A program made the position numbers and the translations under genes. From assembly GCF_000337375.1 (NCBI RefSeq), contig NZ_AOJG01000039.1, positions 1 to 63,749 on the forward strand: 63,749 nt of DNA, read 5' to 3'. The notes under the pieces were generated by a model, which worked only from the letters and a program-made list of their open reading frames with translations, did no database searches and had not been told where the DNA came from. Positions 53,676 through 62,363 of this stretch are shown here, one piece after another. How positions within the stretch are numbered: the first letter of the stretch is position 1; every line of letters begins with the position of its first letter. Origin of the DNA: Halorubrum lipolyticum DSM 21995. Its GTDB lineage: Archaea > Halobacteriota > Halobacteria > Halobacteriales > Haloferacaceae.

Positions 53676-55523
53676 CTACCCCGTCGTCGCTTCGGCGTTC
53701 GGTATCGACTCGCGCTGCGTGACGATCGTGTTCGGTGTCGTGCTTACCGTCACACCCGTCTCACCGTTCACCGTCCAGTGCTGGCCACGCACCGACTCGA
53801 ATACGTACCACGCACCTGACTCCCAGTTAAATTCGCATATATGTCGGTTCCACACGTCAAGCTGCACCGACTCCCCGTCAACGGTGACTGCGCGGAACAC
53901 GTGCCGTCGACCGTCTTCAGTCAGGTGCTCACGAATCTGTAACACCACGGGTGTGGAATGCTGTGCCGTTTCGTCGATCTTGTCTACGGTCCGTACGAAC
54001 GAACGCGACTCCGCCGCATCATGTTCTGGTTCACTCGGTTGTTCCGACGCAGCTGACTCCACGTTCTGGGGTTCCTCAGTCGCTGTCGCCGCTGAGTCCG
54101 GCTTATCACCGGGCTCTTCCCTGCTCAGAGACCTCGCTTCAGTGTCCGACGTGGGTGGAGTGGACGAGGACTGTGCTGCGAGTTGGTCGGCCACTGATTC
54201 GAATTCTGCTACTTGCTCGCGCAGGTGTGCCACGCGGTGTTCCAGCTCTGACGCAGTAATGTTATCAGGTAGACGCTCAAGCGCGTCTTTTCCGTCTTCG
54301 ACAACCGATTGCATGACGTCTTCCGCTTCCCCTAGTTGGGACGTTTCTTTGAGTGATGAACCCCGCTGCGTCAGCGTGTTAATCGTTTCTTCTGCCTGCT
54401 GCACCTGTTTCTCGTGTTCAAGCCGGTCAGTAAGCGACTCGACGGTCTCAATCCGATTGTACACTGTAGCTTCTTCCTCCGCAAACCACTCTGCATCCGC
54501 TGATTGTCCCACATCCTGTGCCGCCCGATACGCGGCATGCGCATTCTTACAGGCTTCTAGCCCCGTATCGACATCACCAGTTTCGACTGCATCCTGCGCT
54601 GTTGTGACGTGTGCGTCTCCATCACTTACGACTTTGTCGTACTGGGCTTCAGCTTCGGATGGAATCGCGTCTAACCGATCTTCGACGTCATTCACACGCA
54701 GCCGCAAATCACGATCTCCTGACAGTGTGGTTAATGCTTCTCGTGTCTCACTCGCCGCGGCACGCATCGCTGGTATCCGGTCGTTCGCCTCAGCCACCTC
54801 ACCGGTTGCAACCAGTGTTTCGATCCGGTCGCACGTCGCCTCAAGTCCAGCCACTAATCGGAGTTTCTCACGGTCAGTGTACATTTCCAGTGTGGCTGTG
54901 TCATCGGACGCCTGGTCAGGTGACTCGGTACCGGATGAAAGTCCAGCCCCATTAGTCGAACCGTCTGACTCCACAGCTGTCAAGCCATCTGCATTGCTCT
55001 CTTCATACCGATCTTCAACTGATACGATGAGGCGCGCGGCGAGCGCCGTCCCGATTCCATCAACAGTTGTCAACTCCGCTTTCGACGCTGCGAGAATATC
55101 GTTGGCGTCTTCATACCCAGCGTCACGCAGCGCCGCTGCTTTCTGCTCTCCAATCCCTGGGAGTTCCTCAACGTTTGGGACTACAGCACTATCTGAAGCA
55201 GGTGAGGCGCTATCTGTCGTGCTACTGGACGTTGATGACTCCGTGTCAGCAGTAGCGATAGCAACAAAAAACAGGATTGTACCAATCACAAGCGACTGCC
55301 ACACTGGAAGGCCAAGTGGCCCAGTCACGAGCGATAATAAGACACCACCCCATCCAGATACGACTGGCAGAACCGTCGATAAGGCGTTGAAACCCCAACC
55401 GACAACCGCAACCCCTACGCCAAGGAAATAAACCAGCATACCGAATCCATCCCACGCTTCGCTTTGCGTGAACAGCGCAATCAGAAGCAACACAATCGCC
55501 GCAGTCAGTAACATACCCACCAC
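53676..55523 (-). CDS. Membrane protein with HhH, coiled coil and OB-like domain
   Basis: A 615-residue protein, apparently the first gene of the large minus-strand operon. Three membrane helices occupy residues 1-95. A helix-hairpin-helix pair follows (VEELPGIGEQKAAALRDAG; LTTVDGIGTALAARLI), then a long coiled coil (residues about 210-440), an acidic linker, and a C-terminal OB-like domain with SVQLDVWNRHICEFNWESGAWY. The same LDxW-H-W-G-Y pattern occurs in the neighbouring helicase. A membrane-anchored DNA-binding protein is likely, perhaps placing the complex where DNA enters the cell. Confidence 0.7.
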   Translation of the reverse strand: MVGMLLTAAIVLLLIALFTQSEAWDGFGMLVYFLGVGVAVVGWGFNALSTVLPVVSGWGGVLLSLVTGPLGLPVWQSLVIGTILFFVAIATADTESSTSSSTTDSASPASDSAVVPNVEELPGIGEQKAAALRDAGYEDANDILAASKAELTTVDGIGTALAARLIVSVEDRYEESNADGLTAVESDGSTNGAGLSSGTESPDQASDDTATLEMYTDREKLRLVAGLEATCDRIETLVATGEVAEANDRIPAMRAAASETREALTTLSGDRDLRLRVNDVEDRLDAIPSEAEAQYDKVVSDGDAHVTTAQDAVETGDVDTGLEACKNAHAAYRAAQDVGQSADAEWFAEEEATVYNRIETVESLTDRLEHEKQVQQAEETINTLTQRGSSLKETSQLGEAEDVMQSVVEDGKDALERLPDNITASELEHRVAHLREQVAEFESVADQLAAQSSSTPPTSDTEARSLSREEPGDKPDSAATATEEPQNVESAASEQPSEPEHDAAESRSFVRTVDKIDETAQHSTPVVLQIREHLTEDGRRHVFRAVTVDGESVQLDVWNRHICEFNWESGAWYVFESVRGQHWTVNGETGVTVSTTPNTIVTQRESIPNAEATTG

Positions 55524-55888
55524 TCACCTATCGGCATCGTGGTACCTCTACCGGAGTAGCAACAATAAATTATGTGGACAGTATGACAGTCGGCCAACAA
55601 GGTTAATATTCTAAAGACAAGCTCCGACAGTGTTTGATCTTTAGTAGAAATACTATTTGGTTTATCAATTAAGAATGCGGAGTCAATCCAAGAATCATAA
55701 TAATTACTATGTGACAAGAATTCTATAACACCCTGGAACGCATAGATTACAGTCCGAAGGTTTTCTGGGTAGACAGCGGTACCCCGTACCTCCGCCCGCG
55801 GACTCGGCTAGGAAATTTATTGCGGAGACTGAGTGGGTATAGACGAATATCTCTTTATTAGGAATAGTGCACCTCCGTTGAGTGCATC
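55524..55888. other. Divergent promoter region, no gene
   Basis: This AT-rich gap separates the minus-strand operon starting at 55,523 from the plus-strand VWA gene at 55,889. It should contain both promoters. CTTTATTAGG near 55,852-55,861 could be the TATA box for the VWA gene. No convincing reading frame, tRNA or repeat array is present. Confidence 0.5.
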
Positions 55889-56521
55889 ATGAATGCACAT
55901 GTTACCTTTGTCCTCGATTCGTCGGGGTCTATGTCGGCCATTCGAGAGGATACCATCGGCGGGTTCAATACATTTCTCGCTGATCAACGCAACGAGGAAG
56001 GGACTGCAACTGTATCTCTCGTTGACTTCAATTCGACAGTCAATATAACGTATCGCGGAACGGCGATTGAAGGCGCTCCCGCGTTGTCGAAAGATTCGTA
56101 CACGCCAGGTGGTCAGACCGCACTCTACGACGCGATCGCGACTGCAATAGAAGATACTACAAGCTTCATCGACGGTATCGATCCTGCGAACCGACCCGAG
56201 ACGGTCGTCGTCGTGATTCTGACTGACGGTAAGGAGAACGCCTCCGAAACGCCGCAGGATGTTATTCGGGAGCAGATCGAAACGCGGCAGCAGGAGTGTG
56301 AATGGGAATTCCTCTTCATCGGCGCGAATCAGGATGCTGCACTAGCTGCTGATAGCATGGGTATCGATGCGGACAGATCTCTCAATATGGCTCATTCGGG
56401 GAAGGGGGCCAGAGCCGCATACGACTCGACATCTCAGCGTATCAGTGACGCACGCTCAACTGGAACGATGTCAGATTTCACCGACGAAGATCGGTTGCGA
56501 CAGGATGAAGCAGATCGTTAA
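55889..56521 (+). CDS. VWA-domain protein
   Basis: A 210-residue single von Willebrand factor A domain protein. The MIDAS metal site is FVLDSSGSMS (residues 7-16, DxSxS), with the distal Thr in TPGGQTALYDAI and the Asp in ILTDGKENAS. It has no signal peptide, so it is cytosolic. VWA proteins often act as scaffolds with AAA or MoxR-type ATPases or in stress systems. It is divergent from the helicase operon and upstream of the transglycosylase cluster; a functional link is possible but not shown. Confidence 0.82.
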   Translation: MNAHVTFVLDSSGSMSAIREDTIGGFNTFLADQRNEEGTATVSLVDFNSTVNITYRGTAIEGAPALSKDSYTPGGQTALYDAIATAIEDTTSFIDGIDPANRPETVVVVILTDGKENASETPQDVIREQIETRQQECEWEFLFIGANQDAALAADSMGIDADRSLNMAHSGKGARAAYDSTSQRISDARSTGTMSDFTDEDRLRQDEADR

Positions 56522-56618
56522 ATCGGACTGGATTCAATCACATCTCTGAGCCGCGGTTCGGGTGCCGGAGCATGCGAGAGTTAGTTGAAGCCAACTAGGC
56601 CACCCATCAGTATGGCAG

Positions 56619-56846
56619 TTATTGATCCTCGTCTACGGTATCTGAGTCAACGCTTTGTGAAACGCGTTGGTAGACACGAGGTAGGAACTGGAGAGCGTGA
56701 CAGGGAAGGCGATCAGTTTTCCCACTGAGGTAGTCCTCAACGCCTTCGAGGTGATCGGACCAGCTTGAGCGACAGACAGCCGAGTTACATCGACTGTGAC
56801 ATGGTGACTGCCTATCTAAAGTTCCATTTTTAGCGGAAGTGGCATC
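56619..56846 (-). pseudogene. Possible small zinc-finger gene remnant
   Basis: The minus strand is open for 75 codons and encodes plausible protein: QSPCHSRCNSAVCRSSW, then DHLEGVEDYLSGKTDRLPCH, and a tail ending DTVDEDQ. The cysteines and histidines suggest a zinc-binding motif. There is no ATG, GTG or TTG start in frame, so it is either a decayed gene or a chance frame. The remainder of the gap 56,522-56,979 shows only a TATA-like ATTTTAGG near 56,948 for the next plus-strand gene. Confidence 0.35.
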
Positions 56847-56979
56847 TTATTGACTAATATGACGACGAAGGGCGAAATACACTCTCGGAGGAGGCAGTAT
56901 AATAGAGCGTGCTTCTCGAATTAGCCGCCGGACCGCTACGTGGGAAGATTTTAGGTCCCCCGCGTTGGATAAGCTCTCA

Positions 56980-57438
56980 ATGCCTTCGCTGCTAGTACAG
57001 TCCTGCTCGGCCACAAAGAATCAGGTGACAGGGCCGACACGGGCACTAGACGTCTACGACGGATACTTTTTCAGAATAATCAAAAAGGCGAAACGAGAGG
57101 ATGCCTTCAATTCCGACATCGACATTTGTATTCTCTCTGCAGAATACGGACTTATCGACGCTGAAGACACGATTACTACGTATGACCGGCGAATGACCCC
57201 TTCTCGTGCTGAGGAGCTCCGTGAGGAGGTGACCGGTGCCATTAGTAAACGTATCGAAAAATCGAGATATGACGAGATAGTCCTAAACTTGGGGAAGGAG
57301 TACCTAGAAGCGGTTGGCGACTTATCTGACCGATACGATGTCGACATATCGACAGTCCAAGGTGGAGGGATCGGGGAGAAGGGAAAACAGCTGAAGCGTT
57401 TCGTCCGGTCGGATACTGTTCCCTCGGTGATTCTCTGA
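56980..57438 (+). CDS. DUF6884-like protein coupled to a DpdA-like transglycosylase
   Basis: A 152-residue protein. It begins MPSLLVQSCSATKNQ, a strand followed by a C-S-x2-K motif, then ALDVYDGYFFRIIKKAK and ICILSAEYGLIDAEDTITTYD, all typical of the DUF6884 family. The C-S-x-T-K motif recalls the PCSxTKPY motif in the fused protein at 60,304-62,325. I chose ATG 56,980 because a TATA-like ATTTTA lies about 28 nt upstream; an in-frame TTG exists at 56,965. Its stop overlaps the next start (TGATG), so it is coupled with the transglycosylase and may modify its base. Confidence 0.75.
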   Translation: MPSLLVQSCSATKNQVTGPTRALDVYDGYFFRIIKKAKREDAFNSDIDICILSAEYGLIDAEDTITTYDRRMTPSRAEELREEVTGAISKRIEKSRYDEIVLNLGKEYLEAVGDLSDRYDVDISTVQGGGIGEKGKQLKRFVRSDTVPSVIL

Positions 57439-58679
57439 TGGCCTCTTCCGGCTCACAGCGCCTTGATGATGGAATATTTGAGATTGTTGACGAGGCTGGA
57501 GACGCTCGAAGTGGGGTGATCAGTATAAACGATACCGAACTGGAGACGCCCAATTTGCTACCGGTGGTGAACTTCTATGCCGGTGGCACTGATTCCAGCC
57601 TATACGGCGGTGGTATCCATCGGACAATCAAGGAGTTCATGAATGGAGACGAGGTCATAAACGGCGGGGATTACAGTCGATATTTCGATGGTGTGATGAC
57701 CTCCGTTGCGTCACTCACTGACTACGGCATCTCGAGAGAACGGTACGAAGACTACATCGCTGCACCGATCAGGGAACGCGATGTATTCGATTTTAACGGT
57801 ACCCTCTTTCTTGACTCAGGTGGATTCAAATTCCTCGGCGATGGTACCTTAGATGGCAGCAATTTTGAGGTGGACGTCGATCAGGAGGCGATCGTTGAGA
57901 TACAGCGGAAACTGGGGGGAGACGTCCTCGTAAATCTTGACCGACCAATTGAGCCGGACGACGACTACTCTACTCGTGTCGAAAAAGCTCGACTGACGGC
58001 CGAAAACGTCAACGAGTTCCTTAACCTAACTACCCAGGACGACACGCGATATCTGACACTCCATGGGTACAACTATTCGATGCTCGATACGTTTCTCACG
58101 GAAATTGAGAAAGCCATCGGCAGGGACCGTGTTCATCGTGAATTCGATGGCGTCGCCCTCGGGAGTCTCGTTCCACTCAAAGACAATAAGGGGAAACTGA
58201 TCACTGCTGTGAGTGATTGCCGTGAAGTGCTTAGTGACTGGGGGTTCGAGGAACTCCCCCTCCACGTACTCGGAATCTCTTCTAGTGCGATCCCTCTCTT
58301 GGCTGCAGTCGGTGCAGACACGTTTGATTCGTCATCGTACATTCACTCCGCCATCAACGGGAAATACGATACGTCATTATACAACTCAGAACCCGTAGAC
58401 GAAGTCGATTTTACGGAATGCGACTGTCAGGTCTGTAGTGATGACGTTTTAGTCAATCGGATGGAAGGGGACGTAGAGTACCAGAAAGACAAACTCGGTG
58501 CCGTTGCGATGCATAACCTGATTATTCAAAAAGAAGAAATAAAACGGATCCAATCCGCGATCCAAACACCGGGAGAGGAAGCGTTGAGATCATATATCGA
58601 ACAGTCATTGGGTCGAGAAAAGTCGATGCAACAGCACGCGCATCGCGTTGTGAACGAATCACTTGGAGGGTACTTCTGA
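57438..58679 (+). CDS. dpdA: DpdA-like DNA guanine transglycosylase (TGT family)
   Basis: A 413-residue tRNA-guanine-transglycosylase paralogue. Asp126 in FLDSGGFKF corresponds to the general acid/base, and Asp297 in GADTFDSSSY to the nucleophile. The zinc site is complete with canonical TGT spacing, C328-x-C330-x2-C333-x25-H359. There is no PUA or other tRNA-binding domain, unlike archaeal TgtA, which supports a DNA substrate. DpdA enzymes exchange guanine for preQ0 in DNA. It is coupled to the DUF6884-like gene upstream and abuts the GHKL ATPase gene downstream. Confidence 0.82.
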   Translation: MASSGSQRLDDGIFEIVDEAGDARSGVISINDTELETPNLLPVVNFYAGGTDSSLYGGGIHRTIKEFMNGDEVINGGDYSRYFDGVMTSVASLTDYGISRERYEDYIAAPIRERDVFDFNGTLFLDSGGFKFLGDGTLDGSNFEVDVDQEAIVEIQRKLGGDVLVNLDRPIEPDDDYSTRVEKARLTAENVNEFLNLTTQDDTRYLTLHGYNYSMLDTFLTEIEKAIGRDRVHREFDGVALGSLVPLKDNKGKLITAVSDCREVLSDWGFEELPLHVLGISSSAIPLLAAVGADTFDSSSYIHSAINGKYDTSLYNSEPVDEVDFTECDCQVCSDDVLVNRMEGDVEYQKDKLGAVAMHNLIIQKEEIKRIQSAIQTPGEEALRSYIEQSLGREKSMQQHAHRVVNESLGGYF

Positions 58680-60230
58680 ATGTCGACAACTAAAACGCCA
58701 CAAGTCAACGAAGTAAACGAATTTTTAGAGATCGCTAGCGACTTCGAGGATCCGCTTGAAGTGATCCGTGAGTCGCTGTCGAACAGTTATGATGCGGGTG
58801 CGACAGAAGTCGAAATCACCATCCGAGACCGACCGATCGGATCGGAGATTGTCATCGAAGACGACGGAGAGGGGATGGATCACGCCGATCTCGAGTCGTT
58901 CTTCGATCTGGGAAATTCCACGAAGCGCGGCCGTCAAAACGGCTCTATCGGGTACAAGGGCCACGGAACGAAGATTTTCTACAAAAGCGAGGAGGTACTC
59001 GTCAATACCACGAAGAACGGGACCAATTTACGCGCACAGATGGAGCAGCCGTGGGAAAAGCTCAATAACCGGACCATGCCCGAGTACGTACTGAACGAGG
59101 AAGCAGTCAAAGAAGGGAACTCCGGGACGCACATTCGCATTACCGGGTTCAAATCCGGCCACGGTTTCTCGCCAGCATCGCTCACTTACAACAAAATCGA
59201 GCACTACCTGAAATGGAAGACGCTCGCCGGGTCAACAGGTCACTTCTTCACCGACGACTTCCGAGAGATGGAGATAACGGTCACTCTCGGCGACGAAATC
59301 GATGATACACGGGATCAACTGGTGATGAACAACAAGCTTGAGTTCCCGACCGAGCAGCTTGAGCCTGGTGAGGGACAGTTCTCTGAATCTCGGATGTGTA
59401 AACACTACCCGCCACGGGAACTCACGGTCGAGACCGAAAATGGGATTGAAACCACTGTAGAGGTGGTTGGAATGGTGGGAGGCAAAGACGCTCGTAACGA
59501 ACTCCCCACTTATGGAAAGCACTCGGCACAGTTCGGTGTCTGGCTGGCAAAAGACCATATCAAAGTTGAGCGGGTCAACGACACCATCTCACACGACAAC
59601 GAGTTCCTCCATTTCTTCTTCATCGCAAACTGCCAAGACCTCGAATTGTCGGCAAACCGTGAAAAGATTCGGAATAAGTCTAGCCCGGTATATCAGGCAA
59701 TCGTAGAGGAGCTCAGCCACTACCTTTCGAAGATTGCATCAGATCCGTGGTTTAAAGACTACTTGTCTCACCGTCGTAAGGCGAAACTCACCCGTCGCGC
59801 AGAGTCCCAACAATCATCTATCGAAAAGCGTGAGCAACGGATTCAAGACCGAAACCGATTCACGCCATCCAACGACGCCGAAGTCGTGCTCGGGTTGGAA
59901 CGCTCGAACCGCTTTGGGGCTGAACCGGAGATCACAGTTGAAGATTACGACCCAAGTGCGGAGGTCAACGCGCTGGTTCGTCAGGATTCGAACCTCTATG
60001 CGAGTTCGATTCACCGTCGGCTTACGGATCACTTTGAGGCGGATAAACCGCTTGAGAGCGTCGATAAAATAGTTTGTTGGTCGTACGGCGACCGCGACGA
60101 GCTGAGCGAACTGGAGCGCTCAGGGTATCATAGTGGAGAGGTCACGATTGACCTTGAGAACGACCGACTGATCTATAACAATGGTCGTCGGCATAATATC
60201 CATATCGTCACGGTTCAAGACAGACTGTAG
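58680..60230 (+). CDS. GHKL (Hsp90/MORC-like) ATPase
   Basis: A 516-residue protein with an N-terminal GHKL ATP-binding domain: N-box ESLSNSYDAGA (about 29-40), G1 EDDGEGMD (about 58-65), and lid IGYKGHGTKI (about 86-95). A second domain like the S5 fold follows (LELSANREKIRN near 320). The C-terminal 120 residues are unrecognised. Similar proteins clamp DNA in MORC, MutL and GyrB families. It starts directly at the stop of the first DpdA-like gene and precedes the second by 73 nt, so it probably assists base exchange in DNA. Confidence 0.85.
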   Translation: MSTTKTPQVNEVNEFLEIASDFEDPLEVIRESLSNSYDAGATEVEITIRDRPIGSEIVIEDDGEGMDHADLESFFDLGNSTKRGRQNGSIGYKGHGTKIFYKSEEVLVNTTKNGTNLRAQMEQPWEKLNNRTMPEYVLNEEAVKEGNSGTHIRITGFKSGHGFSPASLTYNKIEHYLKWKTLAGSTGHFFTDDFREMEITVTLGDEIDDTRDQLVMNNKLEFPTEQLEPGEGQFSESRMCKHYPPRELTVETENGIETTVEVVGMVGGKDARNELPTYGKHSAQFGVWLAKDHIKVERVNDTISHDNEFLHFFFIANCQDLELSANREKIRNKSSPVYQAIVEELSHYLSKIASDPWFKDYLSHRRKAKLTRRAESQQSSIEKREQRIQDRNRFTPSNDAEVVLGLERSNRFGAEPEITVEDYDPSAEVNALVRQDSNLYASSIHRRLTDHFEADKPLESVDKIVCWSYGDRDELSELERSGYHSGEVTIDLENDRLIYNNGRRHNIHIVTVQDRL

Positions 60231-60303
60231 CAGATCTTATTGAGGTCGTCTCATCGCGGAACGACCGAACTTATCACATCCCATCGTTAATGACGCGTAG
60301 AGA

Positions 60304-62325
60304 ATGGCATCGTTTGAGACCGACGCGACTGACGATGCTGGCAACGCACGTCGCGGTACAATCCACACACCGCACGGCGACGTTCAGACACCGGCATTCT
60401 TCCCTGTAGTCAATTTTATCGGTGGGCCTAACGAGAAATCCGGCGGAATTTGGAGTCGATTGCGGAATCATCTCTTCGGAGAACCCGAGTTTCAAGGCGC
60501 GATGTTCCAAGCGATGAGTTTCTTAGATTTCAATATCACACCTGAATCGCTTGAGAACTGGCGCTCGAAACCGATCCACGACCACTTCACTGATCACGAT
60601 CCGGTCAAGCCGTATCACTCACAGCCAGAGAGTTTTACTAAGCCGTTATTCGTAGACTCAGGCGGATTCAAGCTTCTAAACTCCGATACCTTCGGCGACC
60701 CGCCAACGGAGGGTGGCGATGATAATGACTGGGCAATTTACACGAATCCAGAGAGTATTCTAGATCTACAGCTCGATTATGGCGCTGACATCATCGCTAC
60801 CCTTGACTATCCGATTCCGCCGAACCTGAACGATGAGGAGACGACCCAACGAATGGAGGACAGTATCGACAGCGCCATTCGCTGTCTCGAACTCTTAGAA
60901 GACCAACCAGACCCGCCTGCGGTATATATCGCTATTCACGGTCACGACTACGAAACTATCAATTGGTACGTCGGGACGTTCCTTGACCGTGCGACGCATA
61001 TTGACAAGTCATTTGAAGGATTTGCAATCGGGTCACTCGTCCCGCTTAGAACGAACGTCGAAATGCTGGTTGACATCGTGCAAGGTGCGAAAGATGCGAT
61101 TCCTGACGACCGAGAAGATGATCTCGGGCTTCACCTATTCGGGATTAGTGGAAAATTCACAGCACTCCTAGCCCTTCTTGGCGCGGATTCATTTGACTCG
61201 TCAAGCTACATGCAAGCAGCACAGTTCAAGAAGTTCATTAATCGAGAGATCGGGGTTTCAGATGAGGAGCTCGTCCGGAATCCAAACGCTTCGACACACG
61301 ACTTGGGTGATTTTGGTGTTGACGTTGACCGGACAGCCGACGCACGATGGGCAGCGGACTGGTCGAAATTCACTGCGGATCAGATTCCCGACGATTGGGG
61401 GTGTCAATGTCCCGCATGCGATCATCTACGGCGGATAGGTTTCGATCAGCTACAGGGCACGATGTACGACAGCGAGTCGTATGATCGAGACGGCGAGTAT
61501 ATGAAGAGCGATTTTTACGCACTGATGAGCTATCATAACTTCTGTGTCTACCAAGACGAAATGAATCACGTGCGGGAGCTGATCAGCAACGGTGGCGGGG
61601 AGTTGCTTGAATACGTTGCCAAGATGGCTCGCAACGATGTCGGGAATATCAAGCGAGCGCTGAAACGGGCAACCGTACGAGATCGAGAGTTGGCACAGCA
61701 ACTCCGAGAACGTGGCTACAACCGGTTAGTCGCCGATCAGAGCGACGCGGAGCAGGAACGGCTTGATTTGGATATTCCGGTCGATGACCAAGAGATTTCA
61801 CTTGAGCACACACCGGAGGATTTCAACATTCTTCAGCGGAAGGACTACCGTGTCGGCGATGAGCGCGTACTGCTCGTTATCCCGTGTAGCCAAACCAAGC
61901 CGTATTCTAATTCTCGAACGCACCGCGTCGTGGCAGACGTAACCGCTGAGTGGAACGATCAGATCCACAAAGTGACTGTCTCTGGCATGTACGGCCCTGT
62001 ACCCGAACAGTACGAAAGCCTCTCGCAGATCAAATCATACGAGTACGTGCTGACAAACGCTGAGAAACAGCGCCAACAACTCGTCGTGAACCGTTTGGTC
62101 TCCTACCTCGAAGAATACGGCTCACAGTTCGATGCCATCGTTGGCTACGCCACCAGCAAAACCTACCGTACCGTAATAGAGCAAGCGTTCTCCGAGTACG
62201 GAGATGGCGTTGTCCTCCCAAAAGACCCGAAAATGCGCGCACTCACTGAACACTTCAGAACAACTAATCTCGAAGAGCTATCTGAGCACCTAGATGATGT
62301 GCTCTCATCCACACCATCCCAGTAG
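60304..62325 (+). CDS. dpdA: DpdA-like transglycosylase fused to an ArcS-type core domain
   Basis: A 673-residue fusion. The N-terminal 450 residues are a TGT fold with Asp118 in FVDSGGFKL, Asp298 in GADSFDSSSY, and zinc ligands C367, C369, C372 and H411; the last loop is longer than in the first DpdA-like protein. Residues about 520-673 match the archaeosine synthase core with the full motif P527-C528-x3-K532-P533-Y534-x2-S537-x2-H540. ArcS adds lysine to preQ0 in tRNA. Unlike ArcS, the catalytic aspartates of the TGT part are kept and no PUA domain follows. A DNA base-exchange enzyme that also elaborates preQ0 is the best inference. Confidence 0.85.
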   Translation: MASFETDATDDAGNARRGTIHTPHGDVQTPAFFPVVNFIGGPNEKSGGIWSRLRNHLFGEPEFQGAMFQAMSFLDFNITPESLENWRSKPIHDHFTDHDPVKPYHSQPESFTKPLFVDSGGFKLLNSDTFGDPPTEGGDDNDWAIYTNPESILDLQLDYGADIIATLDYPIPPNLNDEETTQRMEDSIDSAIRCLELLEDQPDPPAVYIAIHGHDYETINWYVGTFLDRATHIDKSFEGFAIGSLVPLRTNVEMLVDIVQGAKDAIPDDREDDLGLHLFGISGKFTALLALLGADSFDSSSYMQAAQFKKFINREIGVSDEELVRNPNASTHDLGDFGVDVDRTADARWAADWSKFTADQIPDDWGCQCPACDHLRRIGFDQLQGTMYDSESYDRDGEYMKSDFYALMSYHNFCVYQDEMNHVRELISNGGGELLEYVAKMARNDVGNIKRALKRATVRDRELAQQLRERGYNRLVADQSDAEQERLDLDIPVDDQEISLEHTPEDFNILQRKDYRVGDERVLLVIPCSQTKPYSNSRTHRVVADVTAEWNDQIHKVTVSGMYGPVPEQYESLSQIKSYEYVLTNAEKQRQQLVVNRLVSYLEEYGSQFDAIVGYATSKTYRTVIEQAFSEYGDGVVLPKDPKMRALTEHFRTTNLEELSEHLDDVLSSTPSQ

Positions 62326-62363
62326 TTGCTGGCCGCTATTGATACCTTCGAGAACCTCAGACC

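Noticed and set aside
53719-55431. 570-codon plus-strand frame
   Set aside because: It is a Ser/Thr-rich shadow of the minus-strand protein with membrane helices, HhH and coiled coil.
60304-62325. Identification as the ordinary tRNA archaeosine synthase ArcS or TgtA
   Set aside because: The catalytic aspartates are retained, unlike in ArcS, the ArcS motif is present, unlike in TgtA, the PUA domain is absent, and the gene lies with another transglycosylase and a GHKL ATPase in an accessory island.
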